Below are positions 36,433 through 44,995 of a DNA stretch of 64,000 bases, piece after piece. How positions within the stretch are numbered: the stretch's first letter is position 1; each line of letters starts with the position of its first letter. Both the position numbers and the translations under genes were made by a program. The DNA comes from Candidatus Gastranaerophilales bacterium (lineage in GTDB: Bacteria > Cyanobacteriota > Vampirovibrionia > Gastranaerophilales > Gastranaerophilaceae), in NCBI GenBank assembly GCA_944324305.1, contig CALUVV010000001.1, forward strand, positions 186,001 to 250,000, in the 5' to 3' direction. Under the pieces are notes generated by a model. That model was not told where the DNA came from. It did no database searches and saw only the letters and a program-made list of their open reading frames with translations.

Positions 36433-36978
36433 ATGAGAATAAGCGCAATTAATAACAGCAGCTCATTTACTCAACAGAAACAACCGTCAAAAAATGATAA
36501 TAACCCGATTTCTAAAAGCGGTGAAAAGGCTAAGCTTACAAAAGCAGCCTTTATTGCCGGTTTAGGTATTGGAGCAAAATTATTGTTCGAAGTTATGGAC
36601 GGCGATTTTGTCGTGGACACATTAGGAAATAAAGCCGAAAAAATCGTTGACAAGCAGCATAAAAATGTATCAAAAAATAAAAAAGCTTTACTGGCAATCG
36701 GAGCCTGGGCAGGTCTTGTTACGGCATTTATCGGCGGTTTTGCACTCCTGTATACTCTTTTCAAAGCCCCTAACATCAACTACGAAGGCAATGTTAATGC
36801 ATTCAAAAAAGGAAAAGACATGGATGTCTATATTAAGGGCAATAAAGTTGAGAAAGAACTTTATACTCAAATGAACGAAAAAGCCAAAAATGCAAACAAA
36901 GAAGAAAAAGCTAAATTAAAAGAACAATATATACAAATGCATCTGGCCAAAAACAGGGTTCCGGATTTTATAAAATAA
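36433..36978 (+). CDS. Hypothetical membrane protein, second of a paralogous pair
   Basis: 181 residues: MRISAINNSSSFTQQKQ, NNPISKSGEK, then hydrophobic segments at about residues 36-52 and 90-112, then NAFKKGKDMDVYIKGNKVEKELYTQM, matching the upstream paralog. The C-terminus is Lys/Glu-rich (NANKEEKAKLKEQY). Its ATG directly follows the TAA of the first gene, and AAAGGAG lies inside that gene, so the pair is one operon from duplication and divergence. No function can be assigned. Confidence 0.75.
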   Translation: MRISAINNSSSFTQQKQPSKNDNNPISKSGEKAKLTKAAFIAGLGIGAKLLFEVMDGDFVVDTLGNKAEKIVDKQHKNVSKNKKALLAIGAWAGLVTAFIGGFALLYTLFKAPNINYEGNVNAFKKGKDMDVYIKGNKVEKELYTQMNEKAKNANKEEKAKLKEQYIQMHLAKNRVPDFIK

Positions 36979-36982
36979 GAAA

Positions 36983-37210
36983 TTATTTTTCTTTTCGCTC
37001 TAAAATCAAATTATATCCCAAAATTTTGCAGATTTGCTGGAATTCGGCAAGTTTTAAACCGTTTCGGCGAATTTTACATGAAAAAGTACTTTGCGGAATT
37101 TCTTTACCGCCGTAATCTTTTAGAGCATCCAATAGCACTTTTTGAGTTACGCGTCCTTTTGCCATAACTAGCCTTATTATTTCATCGTTATTCCAATCTG
37201 TTATATCCAT
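36983..37210 (-). CDS. Small helix-turn-helix regulator, divergent to a pilin-like gene
   Basis: 75 residues from ATG 37210: MDITDWNNDEIIRLVMAKGR, then VTQKVLLDALKDYGG, a recognition helix around PQSTFSCKIRRNGLKLAEF, and ICKILGYNLIL. This is the layout of phage-type XRE-like repressors. A longer start at 37246 is rejected: TATACT lies eight bases before ATG 37210 and TTGAAT 17 bases further up, giving a leaderless message. The pilin-like gene starts 107 bases away on the other strand, with two operator-like direct repeats between. Confidence 0.78.
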   Translation of the reverse strand: MDITDWNNDEIIRLVMAKGRVTQKVLLDALKDYGGKEIPQSTFSCKIRRNGLKLAEFQQICKILGYNLILERKEK

Positions 37211-37229
37211 ATAGCAAAAGTATAAGGTA

Positions 37230-37298
37230 TTGACAAAACTATTCAACTCTTGTAATATTTATTGCATATATCAATATTTTATTTAATATATCAATATT
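37230..37298 (+). promoter_or_regulatory. Promoter plus tandem 13-base repeats controlling a pilin-like gene
   Basis: TTGACA (37230-37235), 17-base spacer, TAATAT (37253-37258). Just downstream, ATATATCAATATT occurs at 37266-37278 and 37286-37298, spaced by 20 bases (two DNA turns). Repressor bound there would block elongation from this promoter. Confidence 0.65.
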
Positions 37299-37317
37299 AA
37301 TATACAAAGGAGCAAAT

Positions 37318-38025
37318 ATGAAAAAAGGTTTTACCCTTGCAGAAGATGCTATGCACGCAGCCCTGCAGTACGACCAAGGTAAAAATGCATTCACGCTTGC
37401 GGAAGTCTTGGTTACTTTAGGGATTATAGGAATTGTAGCAGCAATGACAATGCCGGCATTAATTGCAAATCATCAGAAAAAAGCTACTGCTGTAAAACTT
37501 GCGAGGTTTTATACAATAATGAGCCAGGCTGTTTTAAGATGGCAATCCGATGATGGCATTATCCCGGATGACTTCAGCTTTGAAGAGACCAGCGGCACTT
37601 ATATTGAAAAATGGTATAGGGCTACAATTGGAAAATATATTCAGACAGTATCATTAAAAAGCACAAATTCAACATTTTCTGCCGCATTTAATGACGGTTC
37701 CGGATTTGACGCTTACATTAGCGGTCAAATTCTTCACATATTTTATTGCACCGAGTATAAATACTGCAGACAAACAAGAGAAGGAAATTTCGATGGAAGA
37801 ACAGGATTTCTATTCGGCATATATAAAGGGAAATTTATAACCTCTAATCCCGAAAACCAAACACAAACAAGAGAAAAACTTTTAGACTTATGTAAATACG
37901 GAAATTCCGATAATGCCGAAGTTAGTTCAAAAGGCCGAAGACATGCCTGCACACGTCTTATTCAAATTGACGGATGGGAAATAAAAAAAGATTATCCCTG
38001 GGGGCAAACTATGCTTGAGAAATAA
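37318..38025 (+). CDS. Type IV pilin-like protein with a doubled prepilin signal
   Basis: 235 residues, intact. The N-terminus carries the prepilin peptidase motif twice: MKKG|F5-TLAE, then 15 residues (DAMHAALQYDQGKNA), then A24|F25-TLAEVLVTLGIIGIVAAMTMP. Only the second is followed by the hydrophobic helix, so the first is either a non-productive copy or part of a long leader. The tail is IQIDGWEIKKDYPWGQTMLEK, the complete shared motif with an extension. The usual DxNG..PN box is weak or absent (FDGRTGFLFG). AAAGGAGC before the ATG. The divergent HTH gene at 36983-37210 probably controls it. Confidence 0.87.
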   Translation: MKKGFTLAEDAMHAALQYDQGKNAFTLAEVLVTLGIIGIVAAMTMPALIANHQKKATAVKLARFYTIMSQAVLRWQSDDGIIPDDFSFEETSGTYIEKWYRATIGKYIQTVSLKSTNSTFSAAFNDGSGFDAYISGQILHIFYCTEYKYCRQTREGNFDGRTGFLFGIYKGKFITSNPENQTQTREKLLDLCKYGNSDNAEVSSKGRRHACTRLIQIDGWEIKKDYPWGQTMLEK

Positions 38026-38048
38026 TTTTTATGTTACTATAATAGCAT

Positions 38049-39047
38049 ATGGCTGAAGGACAAATTTATAAAATTCATTCAGATTTTTACTATGTCGATG
38101 ACGGGATAAGAACTCACGAATGCAAAATCCGTGAAGTTTTAAAAAAACAAAAAGAGAAAATCCTTGTCGGTGATTTTGTTGAGTTTGAAAACGGTGTAAT
38201 TAAAAATATTATTGAAAGAAAAAACTTTATTAAGCGTCCGAGCGTTGCAAATGTAGATCAGGTCGTTATTGTATCTGCTTTAAAAGAACCTGATTTGGAT
38301 CTTCACCAATTAAACAGGTATATAGCACTTGCAAAATATTATAAAATTCCGGCCGTCCTCTGCTTTAATAAAGACGATTTAAAATGGGACAGACATCTGA
38401 GAGATAAAATAAAAAAAATATATGAGCCGCTCGGCTACAAAATTTCCTATACTTCCGCAACAGAGCACAAGGGTATAAAAAATTTTGAAAAACTGCTTGA
38501 GGGAAAAACAAGTGTATTATGCGGCAATTCAGGGGTCGGAAAATCCAGCCTTATTAATGCAATTAACCCTGCTCTTAACCTCAGGACAAAACAGGTCAGT
38601 GAAAAAACTTTGCGGGGAACACATACTACAAGACACTGCGAAATCATTAAGCTTAACGATGTATCAAGGATTGTTGACACACCAGGTTTCAGCAATGTAA
38701 GATTTGATTTTATACTCCCTGCCGATGTTGACCTGTTATTCGGTGATATAGAAGAATTCAGGGACGAATGCAAATATTCCGACTGCCTTCACATAAATGA
38801 GGACGGATGCAATGTTTTAAACAATATTGATAAAATTGATGCAACCCGCTATGAAAGTTATCTTGCTTTTATAGACGAGGCAAAGGAATACAAAGAACGA
38901 ATTAAATACGAAGGTAAAAAAGAAGAACATTCCAAAAAATTTGTTCATAATAAACATATTGCCAAAATTAGTGAAAAGAAAAGACAAAGTGCAAGAAATA
39001 CATTAAAACAAAATATTTATAAGGGTATTGAAGATGAAAATGAATGA
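38049..39047 (+). CDS. rsgA: Ribosome small subunit-dependent GTPase A
   Basis: 332 residues. The GTPase motifs occur in the circularly permuted order of this family: G4 NKDD, G5 TSA, then G1 GNSGVGKSSLI, G2 and G3 DTPGF. An N-terminal OB fold precedes and a zinc knuckle (CKYSDCLHINEDGC) follows, then a Lys-rich tail. RsgA assists late maturation of the 30S subunit. A TATAAT box ends five bases before ATG 38049 with no ribosome site, so the message is leaderless. Its end overlaps ispA. Confidence 0.95.
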   Translation: MAEGQIYKIHSDFYYVDDGIRTHECKIREVLKKQKEKILVGDFVEFENGVIKNIIERKNFIKRPSVANVDQVVIVSALKEPDLDLHQLNRYIALAKYYKIPAVLCFNKDDLKWDRHLRDKIKKIYEPLGYKISYTSATEHKGIKNFEKLLEGKTSVLCGNSGVGKSSLINAINPALNLRTKQVSEKTLRGTHTTRHCEIIKLNDVSRIVDTPGFSNVRFDFILPADVDLLFGDIEEFRDECKYSDCLHINEDGCNVLNNIDKIDATRYESYLAFIDEAKEYKERIKYEGKKEEHSKKFVHNKHIAKISEKKRQSARNTLKQNIYKGIEDENE

Positions 39048-39924
39048 TTACACAGAATTAATTAACAATGCAATTAATGATTTTATGCCGATAAGCTATC
39101 CGAACAAGATATTTAAGGCAATGAAATATACCGTAACATTACCCGGTAAACGTCTGCGCCCGATAATGTGTCTCGAAGCCTGCAGAATGTTCGGAGGGAA
39201 TTACAAAGATGCATTACCGACAGCCTGTGCAATAGAAATGCTGCATGCGCAAACTCTCATTCATGATGATTTGCCTTGTATGGATAATGACATGTACAGA
39301 CGCGGTCAGCTTACAAACCACATAGTTTTCGGAGAAGCCCATGCAGTACTTGCAGGCGATGCCCTTTTGACATTTGCACCGCAAACAATTTTGAAACATT
39401 CCAAAAATCTCGGAACTGAAAAATTAATAAAAATCATGGAAGAATATTTTCAGGCAGCCGGAGCTTACGGAGTTATAGCAGGACAAGTTGTCGATATAGA
39501 AAGTGAAAAAATGTCGCAAGCAGCGGCTTTTGATAAAGATGACGAACAACTCCCCGAAATTTTAAACTACATTCACACACACAAAACCGCAGACCTGTTT
39601 AAACTTGCCCTAAGAACAGGGGCAATCATAGCAGACGCAAATGAACAACAATTGAAAGAAATTACTGAATTCGGTCAATATCTTGGAATAGCATTCCAAA
39701 TAGCAGATGATATTCTAGATGAAACATCTACTTTTGAAGAAATGGGCAAAACACTCGGAAAAGATAAAGAAGCAGGGAAACTGACTTATACAAGTCTTTA
39801 CGGCATCGAGAAATCAAGGGAAGATTTGAATAAATTAATAGACAAATGTTTTGATATTTTGAATAACAACAACCTGAAATCCGAAGTCTTTGAAAAGATT
39901 TTAAATAAAATAAGAATAAAGTAA
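39034..39924 (+). CDS. ispA: Polyprenyl (farnesyl/geranylgeranyl) diphosphate synthase
   Basis: 296 residues. The first aspartate-rich motif is HDDLPCMDND and the second is FQIADDILDETSTFEEMGKTLGKD, both binding Mg-diphosphate. GKRLRPIMCLEA precedes the first. The enzyme condenses isopentenyl diphosphate units to the C15 or C20 precursor of undecaprenyl and quinone tails; chain length cannot be read safely. ATG 39034 overlaps the rsgA end by 14 bases; a second ATG at 39040 is possible. Confidence 0.93.
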   Translation: MKMNDYTELINNAINDFMPISYPNKIFKAMKYTVTLPGKRLRPIMCLEACRMFGGNYKDALPTACAIEMLHAQTLIHDDLPCMDNDMYRRGQLTNHIVFGEAHAVLAGDALLTFAPQTILKHSKNLGTEKLIKIMEEYFQAAGAYGVIAGQVVDIESEKMSQAAAFDKDDEQLPEILNYIHTHKTADLFKLALRTGAIIADANEQQLKEITEFGQYLGIAFQIADDILDETSTFEEMGKTLGKDKEAGKLTYTSLYGIEKSREDLNKLIDKCFDILNNNNLKSEVFEKILNKIRIK

Positions 39925-39996
39925 TTACAAATTTTGCCAAAGCAGTCTTCTTATGCTATACTGAAAAAGCACAATTACAAAAGAGAGTAGGTATTA

Positions 39997-40458
39997 ATGA
40001 TTACAGGCATTATAAATACCGGATACGAAGCATTATCTGCCGGAATTTTAGCTGCATTTTTAGCTCAGGTTATTAAATTTTTTATATTTACAATCAAAAC
40101 AAGAAAAATTAATTTTAAAATATTTACAACAACAGGTGGTATGCCGAGTTCTCATTCAGCAGGCGTGATGGGGCTTTCTACAGCCGTTGGGATTATCGAA
40201 GGCTGGGATTCCATTGTATTTGCCATTGCTCTTGGCTTTGCACTTATTACTATGTATGATGCCGCAGGCGTGAGACGCGCAGCAGGTAAAACAGCAGCAT
40301 GCTTAAACAGAATGATGGATGATTTTTACAAGCATGATGTTCAGGCCATCGGCGGAAAGTTAAAAGAACTGCTCGGTCATACTCCGCTTGAAGTTATAAT
40401 GGGAGCTATTTTCGGCGTACTTTTTGCCTACGTTTACCATTTTTACATTCTGGGATAA
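39997..40458 (+). CDS. Divergent PAP2-family membrane protein (YuiD/DUF212 type)
   Basis: 153 residues with four hydrophobic helices. The motif TTGGMPSSHSAGVMGLST is the signature of the divergent PAP2 family, followed by MYDAAGVRRAAGKTA. PAP2-like proteins are lipid or isoprenoid phosphate phosphatases; its position downstream of ispA suggests action on a polyprenyl diphosphate, although DUF212 members lack direct proof. GAGAGTAG lies before the ATG. Probably in the rsgA-ispA operon or just after it. Confidence 0.88.
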   Translation: MITGIINTGYEALSAGILAAFLAQVIKFFIFTIKTRKINFKIFTTTGGMPSSHSAGVMGLSTAVGIIEGWDSIVFAIALGFALITMYDAAGVRRAAGKTAACLNRMMDDFYKHDVQAIGGKLKELLGHTPLEVIMGAIFGVLFAYVYHFYILG

Positions 40459-40588
40459 AATCAGCAAAAAAACTTCTTGCCTTTTTTTATTATTCATGTA
40501 ATAATATGATTATTAATAAGGGCTTATAGATTAATTCTATATCCGAAAGTTTGTACCCTTAGGGAAAGAAAGAGATACTCTGAACTCA

Positions 40589-43500
40589 ATGAGTGTTAAA
40601 CAGCAGGAATTCAACTACAAATTTATAAAAGAGAATGCAAGTGCCGGAAGCTGGCGCAGAGGCTATGAATACCACCTTAAAGATATGGTGTTTGATTCGT
40701 ATCCCGAAAAAAACTTTTATATGGCAAAAGTTAAAGGGAATTTTCAAGATCACTACAACACCGACCTAATCTTTAAGAAAAATAAGGTCGAAGCCCGCTG
40801 TAACTGCCCGCTTAAAGAAGAATGGTGCAAGCATGCCGTTGCGGTTGCTTTGAAAGCAATTGATGAACACGCTTATGAAGATTGGCTTGAAACAAAATTC
40901 GGCCTGGAATTTGACTTCCCTGACGAAAATACTGCATTAACCGATGAACCGCAGGGAAACTATATTTTTCACTTTAATTCCAAACGAAAAGCAAACTTCT
41001 TTTCAGTTCTTGTCCGCTCAAGGGAAACAGGAAAAGTCGTAAGACAGATTGAACCTATTTTAAGAGCTTTAATAGAGGCACAAAGACAAAATCCCGACTT
41101 TGAATTAAACAACTCCCAAAAAGTTGAAGTTGCCATTTTTCAACAGCTTCTGACGGTTTCAAGACAGGACAAAAAAGCCGGCTGGTATGATATCCCGATA
41201 ACCAAATTCGGTCCTATGTTTACACTTTTGTCTAAAGCAGATGAAGTTTTGGATGAAAAAACAAAGGAAAGACTTAAATTTACCGACGAAGAATGGAAGC
41301 TTGTTTTAAACGTTAACACAGGTGCGCAGGGAACAATACTTTTATCGCTTGAATGGAAAAGACCCGATAAAGATGATGTTTATCCGCTTGAGGAAGTAAG
41401 ATACTTTTCACGACACTTGAAATGGGGAAGGTATAAAAATATTATTTTCCCGACAAATATTGCAATGAGCTCCATTCCGCAGAATATTCTTAAATCATCC
41501 TTTACTGACCTGAAAGATGCTGACGGCGGTAAATTTATTTATGAAGAATTACCTAAACTTCAAGCGATTATGGATGTTGAAATTGCGGATAATATAAGCA
41601 AACTGATGCTTGAAGAACGTCCGCCGCTAAATATTGTTACAATGGGCATTGATTACGACCAGTCATTGAAAGCTTCATTAGAATTTGAATATGACGGCGT
41701 TGTTGTTCCGTATTCTAAAACTACCGCGGAAAAAACTCCGTACATTACCATTAAAAAACCTGGCGAAGATTTGGTTTACTGGATTAAAAGAAATCTTAAG
41801 CATGAGCAGGAAGCTTATGCAATGCTTCTTGCGTGTAAGTTTGTGCCTATGCAGACAAATAACCTTGCACTTGAAAAAGAAAATGCCATTGATTTTTATA
41901 ATTATTATATAAAACAAGCAGGCGACGGCTGGAAATTTGTTGAAAAAGACGACATGAACTTCTTCAAACTTATGGCCGACCCGTTTAAGTTATGCGCAAA
42001 AATTGAGTTCTCGCAAGAAGCAGAGGACAGTTTTGAAATTTTCTTATACGGTCAGGTCGGTGAAGAAATTATTAACTTTGACGAAGTTTACGAAACTATT
42101 CAAAGCGGTGAAAAATACAGCCGCATAAGAAGTTTAGGATTTGTGGAATATCCCGCTCAGGATATTTATTCTATAATGCGCGCGTTTAATTCATTTGATG
42201 TTTACAGAAACAATGAAAATAAATTTGTTGTAAAAACTTACCGCGCAGGTTTAATTAACGAACTTAAAAACCTTAATGTAGAACTTGTTCTGAGTGAAGA
42301 ATTTGAAAACTTCTGGAAGCAGATGTCAAATTTCTCGGCTTCTGAGGATTTGAAACTTCCCGAAGGCATTAATGCGGAATTTCGCGAATACCAGACAAAA
42401 GGCTTCGGCTGGCTGTGGTTTATGTATAAATACGGGCTTAACGGTATACTTGCCGATGATATGGGGCTTGGTAAAACATTACAGGCACTTGCAGCAATTC
42501 AAAAGGCAAAAGAAGAAGACGGGCCTGCACCGACACTTGTTATATGTCCGACAACGGTTGTATTCAACTGGGAATCCGAAATTCAAAAGTTTGCTCCGAC
42601 ATTAACAACTTTAAAACTTTCCGGAGTAGACAGAAAACAATTCTTTAAGGAAATTCCGAATTATGATGTTGTAATTACCAGTTACGCACTTGTAAGACGT
42701 GATATTAACAAGCTTAAAGAATATAACTTCAGATATGTAATTCTTGATGAATCCCAGAATATTAAAAATGCAATGTCACAGACAGCTCAGGCCGTAAAAA
42801 AATTGCAGGCTTCGCATAAGCTTGCTCTTTCAGGTACTCCGATTGAAAACAAGCTTGAAGAATTATGGTCTGTGTTTGACTTCTTAATGCCCGGATTCCT
42901 TTTCAGCATGTCCGAATTTAACTACAGATATGTTAACCCGATTATGGAACGTCAGGATAAGACGGTTGAAAAACGCTTAAAATTACAAATTTATCCGTTC
43001 ATTCTACGCCGTATGAAACGTGATGTTGCAAAAGATTTGCCTGATAAAGTCGAAAACATTGCATACTGTGAACTTACAGATGAACAAAGAGATTTCTATT
43101 TACAGGTTCTTGACAGTACTAAAGAAGAATTGTTTAAGTCTATCGAACAAAACGGGCTTGAAAAAAGCAGGCTTTCTATCTTCTCGGCACTTTTGAGATT
43201 GCGTCAGATTTGCTGCCACCCGAGACTTTATGATAAAGAGAACGTTAAAAATATTATGAAGTCAGGCAAATTTGAAAAATTAAAAGTTATGCTTGAAGAA
43301 ATTATTGATGAAGGGCACAGGATTCTTTTATTCAGCCAATTTGTCGATATGCTTGATTTAATCAAGGGCTGGCTTGAAAGAGAAGGAATTCCGTACGAAT
43401 ACCTTACAGGTAAGACAAAAGACAGACAGGGAGCTGTTGAAAGGTTTAATTCAACTCCGTCTATTCCGATTTTCTTAATAAGTCTGAAAGCCGGCGGTAC

Positions 43501-43774
43501 AGGATTGAATTTAACCGGCGCAGATTATGTAATCCATTACGACCCGTGGTGGAACCCTGCTGTTGAGGATCAGGCTACTGACAGAGCTTACCGTATCGGT
43601 CAGACTAAGAAAGTATTTGTGTACAGACTTATTACAAAAAATACGGTTGAAGAAAAAATCCAAAAACTTAAAACTGTCAAACGCAACCTTGTTGACAGCG
43701 TAATTTCTGTTGACAGAAATATTGTCAAGTCTCTCACAATGGACGATATCAAAGAGATATTCTCTGTTGATTAA
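40589..43774 (+). CDS. SNF2/SWI2-type helicase with SWIM zinc finger
   Basis: 1061 residues. An N-terminal SWIM finger (C-x-C...C-x-H: RCNCPLKEEWCKHAV, about residues 70-85) and a roughly 500-residue unassigned middle lead into a complete two-lobe SNF2 motor: LADDMGLGKTLQALAAI (motif I), LDESQNIKNA (II), LSGTPIENKLEELWS (III), then KAGGTGLNLTGADYVIHYDPWWNPAVEDQ and DRAYRIGQ (V-VI). Bacterial RapA/HepA-like members remodel nucleic acid-protein complexes; the SWIM finger suggests DNA or protein contacts. The ribosome site is not obvious. The 130-base gap upstream is AT-rich with no clear promoter. Confidence 0.93.
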   Translation: MSVKQQEFNYKFIKENASAGSWRRGYEYHLKDMVFDSYPEKNFYMAKVKGNFQDHYNTDLIFKKNKVEARCNCPLKEEWCKHAVAVALKAIDEHAYEDWLETKFGLEFDFPDENTALTDEPQGNYIFHFNSKRKANFFSVLVRSRETGKVVRQIEPILRALIEAQRQNPDFELNNSQKVEVAIFQQLLTVSRQDKKAGWYDIPITKFGPMFTLLSKADEVLDEKTKERLKFTDEEWKLVLNVNTGAQGTILLSLEWKRPDKDDVYPLEEVRYFSRHLKWGRYKNIIFPTNIAMSSIPQNILKSSFTDLKDADGGKFIYEELPKLQAIMDVEIADNISKLMLEERPPLNIVTMGIDYDQSLKASLEFEYDGVVVPYSKTTAEKTPYITIKKPGEDLVYWIKRNLKHEQEAYAMLLACKFVPMQTNNLALEKENAIDFYNYYIKQAGDGWKFVEKDDMNFFKLMADPFKLCAKIEFSQEAEDSFEIFLYGQVGEEIINFDEVYETIQSGEKYSRIRSLGFVEYPAQDIYSIMRAFNSFDVYRNNENKFVVKTYRAGLINELKNLNVELVLSEEFENFWKQMSNFSASEDLKLPEGINAEFREYQTKGFGWLWFMYKYGLNGILADDMGLGKTLQALAAIQKAKEEDGPAPTLVICPTTVVFNWESEIQKFAPTLTTLKLSGVDRKQFFKEIPNYDVVITSYALVRRDINKLKEYNFRYVILDESQNIKNAMSQTAQAVKKLQASHKLALSGTPIENKLEELWSVFDFLMPGFLFSMSEFNYRYVNPIMERQDKTVEKRLKLQIYPFILRRMKRDVAKDLPDKVENIAYCELTDEQRDFYLQVLDSTKEELFKSIEQNGLEKSRLSIFSALLRLRQICCHPRLYDKENVKNIMKSGKFEKLKVMLEEIIDEGHRILLFSQFVDMLDLIKGWLEREGIPYEYLTGKTKDRQGAVERFNSTPSIPIFLISLKAGGTGLNLTGADYVIHYDPWWNPAVEDQATDRAYRIGQTKKVFVYRLITKNTVEEKIQKLKTVKRNLVDSVISVDRNIVKSLTMDDIKEIFSVD

Positions 43775-43847
43775 TGTAACATTCCTTTAAGATTTAGTCA
43801 ATCTTTTATAATTTCTTTTTTTATAAATTTGGAAGGAACGTGTTAGT

Positions 43848-44438
43848 ATGCATATAAAACAATGCAGATTTATTTTAAATACACTTAATCAAACATTACA
43901 AAATAATAAAATAAAAGTTCAACCTAAAATTAAATCAGAACTTTTCGTAAATTTTGTTGCTGCAGATGCTAATCCATACACTGCGGAAATAACTTTAAAC
44001 AAAGTTTTAAATAGCAGATTTTTAAGACCGCTAACCAAAAAATTGATAAAACATGAAGTAAAACATATTGAACAGTTTCAAATAATGGCCAGATACTTTG
44101 CAGGATTAGCAGAAAATATAGATAAAGGCCTGAACAATTTTAAAGACTTTATACTTCAAAAGTATCCACATTTTGAAGTCAGTAAATTTAACGAAAAATT
44201 CTATAAAAAAACAATTGCCGAATGCGGCTTAGTAAAAAAAGGCCATCCATTGTTTGAAAAGGCAAAAGAATATGTTGAAGCTTTCAAACAATACCCTGAC
44301 TTATCAATTTTAGATGATTTAGAAGTCTGGTCTGAAAAAGGATTTAAGCAGATGAAAAAAAATAGAAAAAATAAAAGAAATTTATACAAAAATAATATTC
44401 TTGAAATTGAAGCCAGACAAGCTTCAAAGCAAAAATAA
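43848..44438 (+). CDS. Hypothetical protein with an HExxH zincin-like motif
   Basis: 196 residues, otherwise unknown. KLIKHEVKHIEQF at about residues 65-77 contains H-E-V-K-H, the zinc-binding helix of many metallopeptidases. A glutamate-rich stretch near the end (NNILEIEARQAS) could give the third ligand in the E-x-E-A arrangement seen in some small zincins. The sequence is strongly basic, with a Lys/Arg/Asn tail (KKNRKNKRNLYKNN). There is no signal peptide. GGAAGG is upstream of the ATG. A terminator follows. Peptidase activity is inferred from the motif only. Confidence 0.65.
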   Translation: MHIKQCRFILNTLNQTLQNNKIKVQPKIKSELFVNFVAADANPYTAEITLNKVLNSRFLRPLTKKLIKHEVKHIEQFQIMARYFAGLAENIDKGLNNFKDFILQKYPHFEVSKFNEKFYKKTIAECGLVKKGHPLFEKAKEYVEAFKQYPDLSILDDLEVWSEKGFKQMKKNRKNKRNLYKNNILEIEARQASKQK

Positions 44439-44466
44439 ACGGACTTATCTTTTGATAAGTCCGTTT
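44437..44466. terminator. Bidirectional terminator
   Basis: 13-bp stem AAACGGACTTATC / GATAAGTCCGTTT, TTTT loop, between converging genes (the HExxH gene and hup). Confidence 0.9.
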
Positions 44467-44488
44467 GTCAAAGCTTACAAAAAATTGC

Positions 44489-44764
44489 TTATTTGTTAAC
44501 AGCTTCTTTGAATTTTTTACCTGCTGAGAATGCCGGAACTGTTGTTGCAGGGATTTTAAGCTCTTTACCTGTTTGAGGGTTGCGGCCGATTCTTGCAGCT
44601 CTTTTTCTTGATTCGAATGTACCGAAGCCTACTAAAGTTACTTTTTTACCTTTAGAAACTGTTTTTTGAATAGTTTCAATTAAAGCACCTAAAACTTCAG
44701 CAGCTTCTTTTTGAGTAACGTTAGATTTTTTTGCAATTTCTTGTACTAATTCTTCTTTGTTCAT
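44489..44764 (-). CDS. hup: HU-family DNA-binding protein
   Basis: 91 residues, exact family length. It begins MNKEELVQEIAKKSNVTQKEA and contains the signature GFGTFESRKRAARIGRNPQTGKELKIPA, which forms the DNA-embracing arm with the conserved proline. It ends FKEAVNK. HU bends and compacts DNA. It has its own promoter (TATAAT about 40 bases upstream) and AAGGAG ribosome site. Single-gene unit. Confidence 0.97.
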   Translation of the reverse strand: MNKEELVQEIAKKSNVTQKEAAEVLGALIETIQKTVSKGKKVTLVGFGTFESRKRAARIGRNPQTGKELKIPATTVPAFSAGKKFKEAVNK

Positions 44765-44995
44765 AAATAAAACTCCTTCTCTCTTTGTACATGCTCAATT
44801 ATAGCTTATTATATTTTAAAAGCAAGTGTTTTAACGTTTTTTAACACATTTTAGGCAATAAAACATTTAAACAGATGATAAAGCAGGAGACAACATTACA
44901 AAAATTAATGAATAACAGTAATTTTTGAGTAATTACGGCAAGTTTTTGATATAATGTTATAGGAATTAAAAAGGGAGTATAGAAGGTATTTTAAT

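Noticed and set aside
40459..40588. Riboswitch-like leader before the SNF2 gene
   Set aside because: The repeated AAGGG/CCCTT fragments do not fold into a recognisable riboswitch core; nothing beyond AT-rich DNA could be supported.
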